A DNA stretch of 64,000 nucleotides, taken from Desulfoscipio gibsoniae DSM 7213 (GTDB taxonomy: Bacteria; Bacillota; Desulfotomaculia; Desulfotomaculales; Desulfallaceae). Under the pieces are notes generated by a model. It made no database searches. It saw nothing but the letters and a program-made list of their open reading frames with translations, and was not told the DNA's origin. The stretch covers positions 4,791,530 through 4,855,529 of the forward strand of contig NC_021184.1 in NCBI RefSeq assembly GCF_000233715.2. Direction: 5' to 3'. This document shows, piece after piece, positions 24,486 through 33,309 of the stretch. A program made the position numbers and the translations under genes. The stretch's first letter is position 1, and the number at the start of each line of letters is the position of its first letter.

Positions 24486-25888
24486 GACAACGCTTTCGAG
24501 TCGGCTACAGCAGTGTGCCCTTTTACACGCACACGCCTGCCCACGCCATGGTACACAAAACCCAGCTCATCCATAACCCGGGGGTCAAATAGGTTCCTTC
24601 CATCAATGAATACATTTTTTTTCATTAATTGTCGCAGCGATTGCCAGTCAGCATTCTTAAACTGCTCCCATTCAGTAAGCAGCACCAGCGCATCACAACC
24701 CGCAGCCAAATCGGCCAAATCAGCAGCATACTCCACAGGTAAACCGGGATTTTGTTTTTGGTAATTTTCCATGGCCATGGGGTCATAAACTTTTATGAAG
24801 GCCCCCATATTAAGCAATTCCGAAATTAAATCCGTCGCGGGGGTTTCTCGACAATCATCCGTGCCAGGCTTAAATGCCAGCCCTATTATGCCGATGGTGC
24901 TGCCGGGGATAGTTTTTAAACTGGAACGAATTTTAGATGTCACTAATTTTTTCTGCCTGTCATTTACTTCAATGGCGGCTTGCACCAGGGGGAGGGAATA
25001 GCCATATTTTTGGGCGGTGTACAGTATAGCCCGGGCATCTTTACCAAAACAACTGCCTCCCCACCCCACCCCGGCCCTCAGGAATTTATCACCGATTCTG
25101 CTGTCCAGGCCCATACCGTAAGCTACATCAACAATATCCGCATTTAATAGCTCGGCCAGTCCGGCAAATTCATTGATAAAAGATATTTTCATAGCCAGGA
25201 AAGCATTGGAGGCATATTTAATTAATTCGGCATTTAGTGGATTAGTGGCAAACAATACTGGCCCGGCATATCCCTTTGGTCTGGGCAAACATGCCGGAGC
25301 AGTAAAACTTTGCTTTATGATGGGATTGTAAAGCTCAATAAGCACCTCCGTGGTGGATCGATCCTCAGCGCCTATAATAATCCGATCGGGATATAGCGCA
25401 TCCAAAAATGCGGTCCCTTCCCGTAAAAATTCCGGATTAGAAGCTACTTTAACCCCTGAATATATCCCCTTGCCCAGCAGTATGTTATTGACTAACGTCT
25501 TTACCCTGCTGGCTGTTCCCGGGGGCACGGTGGATTTATTCACAATAACCGGATAATTGGTGCCGTCAAGATGGCCAGCTATTTGGGCCACCGCGTTTTC
25601 CACAAAACCAAGGTCCGCATCCCCGCTGCTTTTAGGCGGTGTACCCACCGCGATAAGGATTACCCTGGAGCTACCAATTCCGGCAAAGGAAGTAGTAAAA
25701 GAGATATTATGCCGGGCACTTTGCATTAGCTCATCCATGCCATATTCATATATGGTGCAGCTACCTTTTACTAAAGCGCTTACAACCGCCGGGTTTTTAT
25801 CCAATAAAGTAACTTGATGCCCCAGGTAAGCAAGGGCTACCCCGGTGGTTAATCCCACATAACCTGACCCAATAATAGTCACCTGCAT
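24482..25888 (-). CDS. UDP-glucose 6-dehydrogenase (UDP-glucose/GDP-mannose dehydrogenase family)
   Basis: About 468 residues, NAD-dependent, oxidising UDP-glucose to UDP-glucuronate in the cytoplasm. It shows IIGSGYVGLTTGVALAYLGH (NAD fold), VGTPPKS, NKSTVPPGT, SNPEFLREG and GWGGSCFGKDARAI with the catalytic Cys. The C-terminal domain includes IGLAFKPGTDDCRETPA. Because it has SNPEFLREG it is closer to UDP-glucose dehydrogenase than to the WecC-type enzyme at 36318. The start is ATG at 25888; the frame open to 25912 covers the GGAGG ribosome site. It probably feeds the UXS-like enzyme at 18724. Confidence 0.93.
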   Translation of the reverse strand: MQVTIIGSGYVGLTTGVALAYLGHQVTLLDKNPAVVSALVKGSCTIYEYGMDELMQSARHNISFTTSFAGIGSSRVILIAVGTPPKSSGDADLGFVENAVAQIAGHLDGTNYPVIVNKSTVPPGTASRVKTLVNNILLGKGIYSGVKVASNPEFLREGTAFLDALYPDRIIIGAEDRSTTEVLIELYNPIIKQSFTAPACLPRPKGYAGPVLFATNPLNAELIKYASNAFLAMKISFINEFAGLAELLNADIVDVAYGMGLDSRIGDKFLRAGVGWGGSCFGKDARAILYTAQKYGYSLPLVQAAIEVNDRQKKLVTSKIRSSLKTIPGSTIGIIGLAFKPGTDDCRETPATDLISELLNMGAFIKVYDPMAMENYQKQNPGLPVEYAADLADLAAGCDALVLLTEWEQFKNADWQSLRQLMKKNVFIDGRNLFDPRVMDELGFVYHGVGRRVRVKGHTAVADSKALS

Positions 25889-26081
25889 AATTCTTAGTAT
25901 CCTCCATAGCAAATATCTTTTTGATAAAATATGATCTGGTAAAATGTTGTGTTACAATTCACAGGCGAATTAGTATAGGCAGCGGGCACATGGATACCTG
26001 TACCACCATATGAGACACATAATATTTAAGTTATGCTACTTATAAAAGTTAGAATAAATAAACATAAGCAGAGGTGGTAAG

Positions 26082-26408
26082 TTGCTATTATTGGCATTCC
26101 TAATAACACTTGGTGGCCATGTTTTCACAGAATACACTTTGCAAAAAACAAAACTGGGTATATACAAAAGAAAAAATTTTTTGGGGCTGCTCATCCATGC
26201 TTCTTTATGGACCCTGGCCATGTGTCCCGGACTTGCTCTGCTGGGCCTTTTCGCCCCATGGAAGGCATTATTTCTTTTGGTCACACACGCCATAATAGAT
26301 TTTATAAAAATGCGCATAACCATTGATAAAAAGAATTTTTTTCATCCCGTCAACATCATTGACCAGCTAATGCACTTTTTAACGGTGATTATTGTCTATA
26401 TAACATAA
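26082..26408 (+). CDS. DUF3307 family small membrane protein
   Basis: A 108-residue hydrophobic protein with three to four membrane segments. It has GGHVFTEYTLQ near the N-terminus, LLIHASLWTLA, then VTHAIIDFIKMR and IIDQLMHFLTV. The spaced H-x3-D-x2-K and D-Q-x2-H elements match the DUF3307 family as I recall it. The function is unknown. The start is TTG at 26082 after an AGAGGTGG ribosome site. It is the only plus-strand gene between two minus-strand glycan units and faces the large fusion gene, sharing a terminator with it. Confidence 0.75.
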   Translation: MLLLAFLITLGGHVFTEYTLQKTKLGIYKRKNFLGLLIHASLWTLAMCPGLALLGLFAPWKALFLLVTHAIIDFIKMRITIDKKNFFHPVNIIDQLMHFLTVIIVYIT

Positions 26409-26450
26409 AAGGGATTGCTGAAAACCACGTGATGGTTTTAGCAATCCCTT
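26409..26450. terminator. Bidirectional terminator between convergent genes
   Basis: Hairpin AAGGGATTGCTGAAAACCA / TGGTTTTAGCAATCCCTT with a 5-base loop and one bulge, beginning at the base after the DUF3307 stop and 24 bases from the end of the minus-strand fusion gene. The minus-strand side is followed by TTTTATG. Confidence 0.75.
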
Positions 26451-26473
26451 GTGCACGCTTTTCTGTTATTTAT

Positions 26474-29059
26474 TCACATTTCCTTATTCGAATCTTCAAT
26501 CAACTGCAGATATACCTGCCGGTAATTTTGGGCGGTTTGCTTCCATCCAGCCCAGCCGCTTTTAATTAAATTTCGCCCACAGCTGCCCATACGTATGACC
26601 AAATCAGGGTCATCAAGCAATTTACCCAAAGCTTCCGCCGCTTCATCGCTATTGCGAGGTTCTACTAAAATACCATTTTCACCATTGATGACCAGTTCCG
26701 AGATACCTACCGCCTTAGTGGCTACGATAGGTCTGCTGCAACTCATGGCTTCCTTGATAACATTGGGCACGCCTTCATGGTAGCTTAGCAGAACGCTAAC
26801 TTCACACGCCGCAAACCACCAAATAAGTTCATCATGGGGCACCTGACCTGCAAAGACAACCTTGGACTGTAGTCCCCTGGTTTCAACCAGCGAGGTTAAA
26901 TATTCCCTTTCCTGACCGCTGCCCACCAAAACAAGGAATACGTATGGAAATTTATCATTTATCTTAGCGAAAGCATCAATAAGCTCATATACTCCTTTTT
27001 GACGTATCAGTCGCCCAACATAAAGAATAATACGGTCATTTGTTTTAAAGCCCAATTTATTTTTAGCCTGTTCTTTGCTGATACCAGTGGTATCAAACAT
27101 ATCATCATCTACGCCTTCGTAAATTACTTTAATTTCTCTGGCGGTTTCGCTTAGTTTTTCAGCCTGCCGGGCTAATTCTTGGCCAACCGCTACCACTTGA
27201 TGGGCATTTTTCAATGTATACCTGGCTTTATCAAACACAGCGGTGGGCTTTTGGCCAACTAAATTAACATCAGAACCTATGGCGGTACATACCGAGTACA
27301 TATCCAGCTTTTCTGCTATCAATTGACCAACATATCCAGTGGGTAACAAGCCATAGGAATGTATTATTTTATACTGTGCAACATCATTAAAAATACTGAT
27401 TCGCGGCAAAAGAGACCAATACATAAATCGTATATTCCAGTCGTCATGCTTACCACCGGGCAGGCAAAGGAAGCGAGGGTGATATATTTCAACTCCATCA
27501 ATGGTTTCCTTCCATGGAACCCTCCCCATGTTCCGCCATTTTTCCTTGAACCACAGTATCACAGGACTATAGGGCACCGGGGCAATTACTTTTACATTAA
27601 CCCCGGTAGCTTGCAGATTTTGTATTATTTTAAAGGCAAAAATACCACTGTTCTTATAAAATTTATTCGGGAATATGGTCGATAAAAATAATGCTTTATC
27701 CGGACTGCCGGTGGGCTGATGGCCGTTTAATATGCTAAATTGGGCCATGATACCGGGAATTAACAGGCCCAGGTAAAAGAACTTGGCATGGTGGTCCAAA
27801 CAGGTTAAGCCAGCCAGTGCCAGAAATACCGTAATAAGCCTGCAGGTAACCAAATCCGTCTTTCTTTCTGTTTGACCGCCCATCCGCCACATTGAAATAA
27901 ATAGGGCTAATAAAAGAATCAATCCCGGTAAACCCAATTCAGCAAATGCCGCCAGGTAAATATTATGCGGGCCCTTGTTTAAACCAACCCCTTTAGTGAC
28001 CCCTTCTGTTGCTGGAAGATACTGATTGTAAGCATAGGGGAAATTATCAAGTCCAACTCCATGCACCAAATTATTTTTACAAATTTCCAAACCGACCAAC
28101 CAGATGTCAAACCGGCCTGCCGCTCTATTTTCTGAAATTTCGTTAATACTTTGAGCACGCTGGAAAATCACCGGCATTTCTTTGACAACGTAGGTACCCA
28201 ACCACCCAGCGATGATAAATCCACTTATTAAACAAACTATAACCACCCGTTTGGTTAAAACTTTGATTATATATTTGCCCCCAATAAAGCCACCTGCCAA
28301 CAAGGTCAAGAACAGAGCAAACCAGGCACCCCGTGAACCCGATAACAATATTGCTAAAAACAAGACAATACACATAGAAAAGCTGGCCAACCGAATTAGT
28401 TTGTCTCTGGCAGTAAAAGCAAAATAACCGCCAAACAACATTCCTAAAGATAATAGCCTGGCATATAAGTTGGGGTCTTGTAAGTTACACATCACCGCCC
28501 TGATTGTAAAATCATGTAGATAACTGTTATAGATTCCTAGGACTGCTGAGATAAACGCCCCCAATAAATAACTTCCCAAAATAAAATGCATATCTTTCCT
28601 TTTGTCCACCAGGTTATACCCCAGAATTACCATGGCCAGCAACTGTACCAGAGAAATCATTCGCCGCATACTCTGTTCGGGCTCAATAGCCCAGGTTACT
28701 GATAAAAGGCACCACAATAGGTACAAAACTAAAATAGCTATAAAGTTGTTAAGTTTGAAAAATTTTTTGGCCATGATTAAATGCATTAGCCAGCCCCAAA
28801 AAGTAACAATCCCGATTAACTTAATTAAGGTAAACGACGGGATAATTACTGTTAAATCTTCCAGGGGAATAAAAAAAATCATTATACAAAAACCGATTAA
28901 AGGGCGCCAAACAATTAATGCAATTAGTGGTAAAACCAAATATATATAAAGAGGTAGCCAGTTACCAAAGGCCAAACCATAAATCCCCAGCAACAAGGCA
29001 ATTATAGAAAAGAAGATCCCCAGTGGCCAGTATTTCAAATAGCCTCCCTGCATAACCAT
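26474..29059 (-). CDS. Fusion of an O-antigen ligase/polymerase and a GT4 glycosyltransferase
   Basis: A single unbroken frame of about 860 residues. Residues 1 to about 445 form a polytopic membrane domain with about ten helices and the Wzy_C pattern (LSGSRGAWFALFL, FDIWLVGLEICKNNLVHGVG, GPHNIYLAAFAELG). From about 455 a complete GT-B/GT4 enzyme begins at KALFLSTIFPNKF and includes YVGRLIRQKGVYELIDAF and SYHEGVPNVIKEAMSCSRPI. A normal GT4 starts with Met at that point; here Pro-Asp-Lys joins them without a stop. The two activities may thus be tethered at the membrane. Start candidates are ATG at 29059 or 29053, both near AAGGTGAGG. Confidence 0.88.
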   Translation of the reverse strand: MVMQGGYLKYWPLGIFFSIIALLLGIYGLAFGNWLPLYIYLVLPLIALIVWRPLIGFCIMIFFIPLEDLTVIIPSFTLIKLIGIVTFWGWLMHLIMAKKFFKLNNFIAILVLYLLWCLLSVTWAIEPEQSMRRMISLVQLLAMVILGYNLVDKRKDMHFILGSYLLGAFISAVLGIYNSYLHDFTIRAVMCNLQDPNLYARLLSLGMLFGGYFAFTARDKLIRLASFSMCIVLFLAILLSGSRGAWFALFLTLLAGGFIGGKYIIKVLTKRVVIVCLISGFIIAGWLGTYVVKEMPVIFQRAQSINEISENRAAGRFDIWLVGLEICKNNLVHGVGLDNFPYAYNQYLPATEGVTKGVGLNKGPHNIYLAAFAELGLPGLILLLALFISMWRMGGQTERKTDLVTCRLITVFLALAGLTCLDHHAKFFYLGLLIPGIMAQFSILNGHQPTGSPDKALFLSTIFPNKFYKNSGIFAFKIIQNLQATGVNVKVIAPVPYSPVILWFKEKWRNMGRVPWKETIDGVEIYHPRFLCLPGGKHDDWNIRFMYWSLLPRISIFNDVAQYKIIHSYGLLPTGYVGQLIAEKLDMYSVCTAIGSDVNLVGQKPTAVFDKARYTLKNAHQVVAVGQELARQAEKLSETAREIKVIYEGVDDDMFDTTGISKEQAKNKLGFKTNDRIILYVGRLIRQKGVYELIDAFAKINDKFPYVFLVLVGSGQEREYLTSLVETRGLQSKVVFAGQVPHDELIWWFAACEVSVLLSYHEGVPNVIKEAMSCSRPIVATKAVGISELVINGENGILVEPRNSDEAAEALGKLLDDPDLVIRMGSCGRNLIKSGWAGWKQTAQNYRQVYLQLIEDSNKEM

Positions 29060-29080
29060 CCTCACCTTTTTCCTTTACAT

Positions 29081-30187
29081 TTAACCAAGTAATTTTTCGT
29101 ATAAACCAAGTAATTTTTTTTCTTCAGTTAACCAATTAAATTTTTCCTCATACGCTTTGCGCCCCGCCTCACCCATGCCGATACGTATCTGGGGATGATC
29201 AATTAAATATTTGATTTTTGCTGCTATATCCGGCGGGTCAAGGGGGTTAGCCGTCACCCCTACCTTAACTTCCGTAAGGAGTTGCTTCCAATTGGGAAAA
29301 TCCGAAACCACCATCGGCAAACCAATAGCCATATATTCAAATATTTTTGTGGCCAGGGACTTTAGGAAGTTATCTACCGGGTGGAGAAGGCCCAAACCAA
29401 TATGGGCAAACCGGTAATACTCATAAACCCGGTCGTGCGAAACAAGGCCCGTCATGGTTATATGGTCATGTAAACCGTATTCATCGGCAAGTTTGCCTAA
29501 CTTTACTTGCAAACTGGGTTGATTTATCGGCCCTACCAGGTACAGGTGCACATTGATTGCTTCACTGCGTAAAATGTGCAATGCCTCTACCATTTGTACG
29601 GCTCCCCTGATCTCACTAATGCTACCCGCATAAATCAAGTTAATTGGCCCCTGATTGTCCAAAGAACGCTCTACAGCGTTTACAGAGTAAACAGGGTAAT
29701 TAAGAATATCCTGTTTAATTGTCTTAACGTTTTTAAAACTATCCTGGTAGCCTAATTCAGCCAACACTACAGCATTAAATTTTGAAGCACTTCTCTTTTC
29801 AACAAAATTAAATACTTTAGAAGTTAATTTTCTAGCCCAAACCGGTATCCAGGCTTTATGCATTATTGCATCGGGGTAATCTTCATGCACGTCATAGATT
29901 ACCCTGCGACCCAGGATTCTTAAAACCAGCCCTACAGGGATCAATTCCGGGTCGTGAAAATGATATATACTCGCCTTGGCCTTTAAAGCCCGCACCAGAA
30001 GACGGCACCAATTAATCGGTCGCAAATAAATCTTTTGATATTTCGGTAAGCCGTATAATTTAACTCCATTTTTTTCTGTAAATTTAAAATTTCCCACTGC
30101 ATGTAATTGAACATCATATTTTATAGCCAGTGATGCAGCCTGTTTGACCGATACCCGGACATCATCACAGGAGTGCAGGCAGCTCAT
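29081..30187 (-). CDS. GT4 family glycosyltransferase; upstream start out of frame at an A8 run
   Basis: A 368-residue GT-B enzyme with HSCDDVRVSVKQAASLA near the start, YHFHDPELIPVG (about 94-105), IYAGSISEIRGAVQMVEAL and the final EYMAIGLPMVVSDFPNW. This matches a capsule GT4 subgroup. The ATG at 30187 has no ribosome site. A well-placed ATG lies at 30207 with AGAGGTG before it, but the A8 run just after it puts it out of frame (MKKKFLS, stop). One more A, or two fewer, would give an N-terminus KKVFIMSCLHS, as family members usually have. The gene starts 15 bases upstream of the fusion gene's unit. Confidence 0.88.
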   Translation of the reverse strand: MSCLHSCDDVRVSVKQAASLAIKYDVQLHAVGNFKFTEKNGVKLYGLPKYQKIYLRPINWCRLLVRALKAKASIYHFHDPELIPVGLVLRILGRRVIYDVHEDYPDAIMHKAWIPVWARKLTSKVFNFVEKRSASKFNAVVLAELGYQDSFKNVKTIKQDILNYPVYSVNAVERSLDNQGPINLIYAGSISEIRGAVQMVEALHILRSEAINVHLYLVGPINQPSLQVKLGKLADEYGLHDHITMTGLVSHDRVYEYYRFAHIGLGLLHPVDNFLKSLATKIFEYMAIGLPMVVSDFPNWKQLLTEVKVGVTANPLDPPDIAAKIKYLIDHPQIRIGMGEAGRKAYEEKFNWLTEEKKLLGLYEKLLG

Positions 30188-30355
30188 GATAAAAACTTTT
30201 TTTTCATACTTTCACCTCTTAATTTCATTTGCATATTTAGACATAATACGCATACCTGTACCGGTGAGTTACAGTTTTAAACCCTGGATTAAAAAAAGAA
30301 TCACATCCAGTAACAATCACAAAAATTTTGCGTAACCTATCAATAAATTAAAAAA

Positions 30356-31612
30356 ATGGGGTTTATGTCCATGGAAATAGCAACCAAGTCGGGTGAGCAC
30401 CCGCAACTTACTAAGGCTGAAATGGTATCGGGGGATATTGAGGCACATTGCTTGAGTAATTCAAAAAAACAAGAAAGAACGCAACAAGAAACAAGTAATA
30501 CCCAAGATATCATTGTTCGGTTTATCAATCCTGGTGATTTTTACGCATGTAATAATTTTCACAATAATTTGTATAAGAAAGATAGGACAGATACCCAATG
30601 GCAATGGGAATTTTTGCATTCCGGTTTACCTGAGATACCTTTTGTTGTGGCAGCCAAAGATGAAGAAATTTTAGGCACGCTGGCCCAAATCCCCATCCGC
30701 ATGATTGACCAAGAGGGGGAATTTTTAACCGGTAAATCTGAGGAGGCACTATTAGACCCGGCTATTCGAGGTAAAGGAATATACCCACAAATGTTTAAAA
30801 AAATTTTTGACTATATGGAAAGCCAGAATATTTTGGTTGTCTGGGGGTTTACACCTGCAATAAAAGCTAATGTAAAGGCGGGCTTTGAAGAACACACCGG
30901 AATTGCCCAATTGTTTTTTCCATTTCATGCAGACGCAATTAACGTGTTGTTGAAAAATAATCGCTCATCGAAAATAAAAGTTAAAGGAATAAAAATTTTA
31001 TGCAGCCTGGCCGGTGTTTTTTCTTCCATCTCTTTATGCAGTACCGGGTTAAGAATAAATAATTCCTTGGCCCAAAATATTTGCTTAAAGACGTTATCTA
31101 CCCCTCCCGAAGAAGGTGCGGATTTATGCCGTACGTTTGTTAGACAATGGGGAGGTACAACTATTCTAAGGAATGCCTCATTTCTGAAATGGCGAATTTT
31201 TGAAAACCCTCATATCCGGGCCACGGTACGTGCTGCATATCTGGATAACCAACTTTTGGGTTGGGTGGCTTATTCACTGGATGACAATTCTGTTGGGCAC
31301 ATTGTAGATATCATAGCTGCTTCAAACAAGATTAATTCATCAAGCATGGAAACGGTTGTGGCAGTTTTACTCAAAGACGCGGTGGTAGGCCTGCGTAAAA
31401 CAGGTGCACTGGGTGTCAGGGCATGGAAAGTAAACAGTCATCCCTTTGATGATTTAGTCGCCCGGGCAGCACGCAAAGTAGGGTTTTATTTTATCCCCCG
31501 TGGCGAGTGGATGGTACTTCATTACCTGCAAGGCTCCGCTGCCCGGCCCTCACTTAAATCAATCGACAACTGGTACATTAATAGAATTTATACCGAAGGG
31601 GTGTTGGGGTGA
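30356..31612 (+). CDS. GNAT family acyltransferase
   Basis: A 418-residue protein with an N-terminal acetyltransferase domain: PFVVAAKDEEILGTLAQIPI (about 97-116), ALLDPAIRGKGIYPQMFKKI with the R-G-x-G-x-Y acetyl-CoA loop, and VVWGFTPAIKANVKAGFEE. Such proteins are common in exopolysaccharide clusters; the acceptor is unknown. The first 45 residues are polar and without similarity to the family, so translation may begin further in. No convincing ribosome site precedes the ATGs at 30356 or 30365. Its stop overlaps the start of the next gene (GTGATG), so the two are coupled. Confidence 0.8.
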   Translation: MGFMSMEIATKSGEHPQLTKAEMVSGDIEAHCLSNSKKQERTQQETSNTQDIIVRFINPGDFYACNNFHNNLYKKDRTDTQWQWEFLHSGLPEIPFVVAAKDEEILGTLAQIPIRMIDQEGEFLTGKSEEALLDPAIRGKGIYPQMFKKIFDYMESQNILVVWGFTPAIKANVKAGFEEHTGIAQLFFPFHADAINVLLKNNRSSKIKVKGIKILCSLAGVFSSISLCSTGLRINNSLAQNICLKTLSTPPEEGADLCRTFVRQWGGTTILRNASFLKWRIFENPHIRATVRAAYLDNQLLGWVAYSLDDNSVGHIVDIIAASNKINSSSMETVVAVLLKDAVVGLRKTGALGVRAWKVNSHPFDDLVARAARKVGFYFIPRGEWMVLHYLQGSAARPSLKSIDNWYINRIYTEGVLG

Positions 31613-33051
31613 TGAAAACTGTCGAAGCTAATTATTTATGGCAACAAATCCTTCAGCATACGATGCGTTTTTTTACTCAAGAAGCTGTTGATATGCTGAA
31701 AAAAGTAAACATTCGTTTTCTCCCCTATGCAGAGGCTGTCCACATTAGAGAGCCGTTAATTGCCGTACCACTGGATATTGATACTTCGATTTACCCGGAA
31801 GCCCCATATAAAGTACTCTTTAATGGTACGGAATTAACCCTCTGGAACCCTTTGCCTCGGCCCCGGGGGGATGGTTGGAACTGCCTGCCCAATGCGGATG
31901 CCCCTGTTTGGTACCGGCATGATCAGGGGACACTTATTCCTGCCTGGAATATCTTTGCCAACCTGTTCGATTTGCTTACTTTGCGCGAGGAAAGGGAGAA
32001 ACCCCTGCGGGACGTTCACGGCCGGTTTATTGGATCAATGAGTCCCAGACGTAAAGTCAATTTATTGGAGGTACCGGCTTTCAACGAAGGAGTCGCAATC
32101 CTGGTGGCTGCCTGCTCCGGATTGTATAAACAAAACCTTCCCAGGTTTGATTTAAATGGTTTGGTACAGCCGCCCGTGGTTATCTTATCCCACGACAATG
32201 ACAACCTGCGCGGTAATGATATGTGGACTCAGTCGGTACGGTTTGTAAGAATTTTTCAACCTTTAATTAGTTTTAAAGTTCCCCGCCTGGTGAATTTATG
32301 GTGGATCTTGCGCAACACGGTTTATCCTAAAGCTTATTATTTGGAGAATATAACCGGCATGGTAGATGTGGAAAAAATGTTTGGCTACACTTCGTCTTTT
32401 TACTTCTTGAACGGTTCCGGCGGCCGTTTCGGAGCCAGAAGCGGGTCAGCCTTAATACCGGAAGCAATGAGACAAATCCCCCGGGATTGGGTAGTCGGCA
32501 TTCACTACAACTACGATACCTTACTTAATGCTGAAAAGCTTACCAGTCAATTAACGGAACTAAGTTCTTATTTTGATAGGCCAATTGTGTCAGGCAGAGC
32601 ACATTACCTGCGTTTTGATCCCGAAAAATCATTTTCTTTCCTTGCTTCCATGGGTATTTATTGCGATGAAAGCGTTGGTTATCCGGATTACATCGGGTAC
32701 CGCTGTGGGATTGCCGGACCTTTTCAACCATACGATCACTTATCCGGTCAAGCCCTACCCCTTTGGGAGATGCCCCTGATCATCATTGAAAATACGCTGA
32801 TCAATCAATATCCCCGGGAACCGGTTAAAGTTTTCCACCGCCTGCTGTACCATATCAGCCGCATTGGCGGGGCCATCAGCCTGCTTTTTCACCCCGGCCT
32901 TTTTTTTAACCCGGAGTTCCCTGAAACCAGAGGGATATACCGCCGCATCCTGCGGGTCGCCTGTCAATTGGAAGCCCGGGGTAAGCCGGCTGTTAGTTTA
33001 TTACCATTGCAAATTCAAAACATGGACTTAACCCATAAATATAATCTTTAA
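31609..33051 (+). CDS. Polysaccharide deacetylase-like protein of an EPS cluster
   Basis: A 480-residue protein with a C-terminal region resembling NodB-fold deacetylases: VVILSHDNDNLRG (an H-D-x-D metal-site-like motif, about 188-200), then VSGRAHYLRFD near 328-338, DESVGYPDYIGYRCGIAGPF and SLLFHPGLFF. In related enzymes these correspond to metal His/Asp, the R-x-H loop and a late catalytic His. It would remove acetyl groups from a glycan or precursor. The N-terminal 180 residues are not recognised. No signal peptide is visible, so it may act inside the cell. It is coupled to the GNAT gene upstream by a 4-base overlap. Confidence 0.7.
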   Translation: MMKTVEANYLWQQILQHTMRFFTQEAVDMLKKVNIRFLPYAEAVHIREPLIAVPLDIDTSIYPEAPYKVLFNGTELTLWNPLPRPRGDGWNCLPNADAPVWYRHDQGTLIPAWNIFANLFDLLTLREEREKPLRDVHGRFIGSMSPRRKVNLLEVPAFNEGVAILVAACSGLYKQNLPRFDLNGLVQPPVVILSHDNDNLRGNDMWTQSVRFVRIFQPLISFKVPRLVNLWWILRNTVYPKAYYLENITGMVDVEKMFGYTSSFYFLNGSGGRFGARSGSALIPEAMRQIPRDWVVGIHYNYDTLLNAEKLTSQLTELSSYFDRPIVSGRAHYLRFDPEKSFSFLASMGIYCDESVGYPDYIGYRCGIAGPFQPYDHLSGQALPLWEMPLIIIENTLINQYPREPVKVFHRLLYHISRIGGAISLLFHPGLFFNPEFPETRGIYRRILRVACQLEARGKPAVSLLPLQIQNMDLTHKYNL

Positions 33052-33055
33052 CTTT

Positions 33056-33114
33056 GGTGCCGGGTGTTGAAAGGTTGAAAATCCAAGATTTTCAACCTTT
33101 CAACACCCGGCACC
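33056..33114. repeat. 28-bp perfect palindrome, copy 2
   Basis: Left arm 33056-33083 begins GGTGCCGGGTGTTGAAAGG; the right arm 33087-33114 is its exact reverse complement, centre CAA. Compared with copy 1 (13599-13658), the arms match at 24 of 28 positions, and each difference is mirrored in the other arm. It lies 5 bases past the stop of the deacetylase-like gene. Confidence 0.9.
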
Positions 33115-33147
33115 TATCAAGGCAACGAAATAGCTATCATATTACAA

Positions 33148-33179
33148 AAGGGTTACAGCTCTGGAAGACTGTAACCCTT
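33148..33179. terminator. Hairpin terminator between convergent genes
   Basis: Perfect 11-bp stem AAGGGTTACAG/CTGTAACCCTT with a 10-base loop. It is intergenic between the plus-strand deacetylase-like gene and the minus-strand CapD-like gene. Only a short T run follows (TTAATT). With the palindrome at 33056 it fills much of the 258-base gap. Confidence 0.6.
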
Positions 33180-33309
33180 AATTGGGATAACATTTGTTCT
33201 GTTAAATGTCCAACCAAGTATTATAAAGAAAATCAAAAGGATCAACCGTTAATCCAAATTCTCAATAATTAATGCCGAATAAGCCCTTTTTCAATAATCC
33301 CTATATACT

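Noticed and set aside
13599..33114. The palindrome pair as a CRISPR or attachment-site system
   Set aside because: Only two copies about 19 kb apart, no spacers, no cas genes and no integrase nearby.
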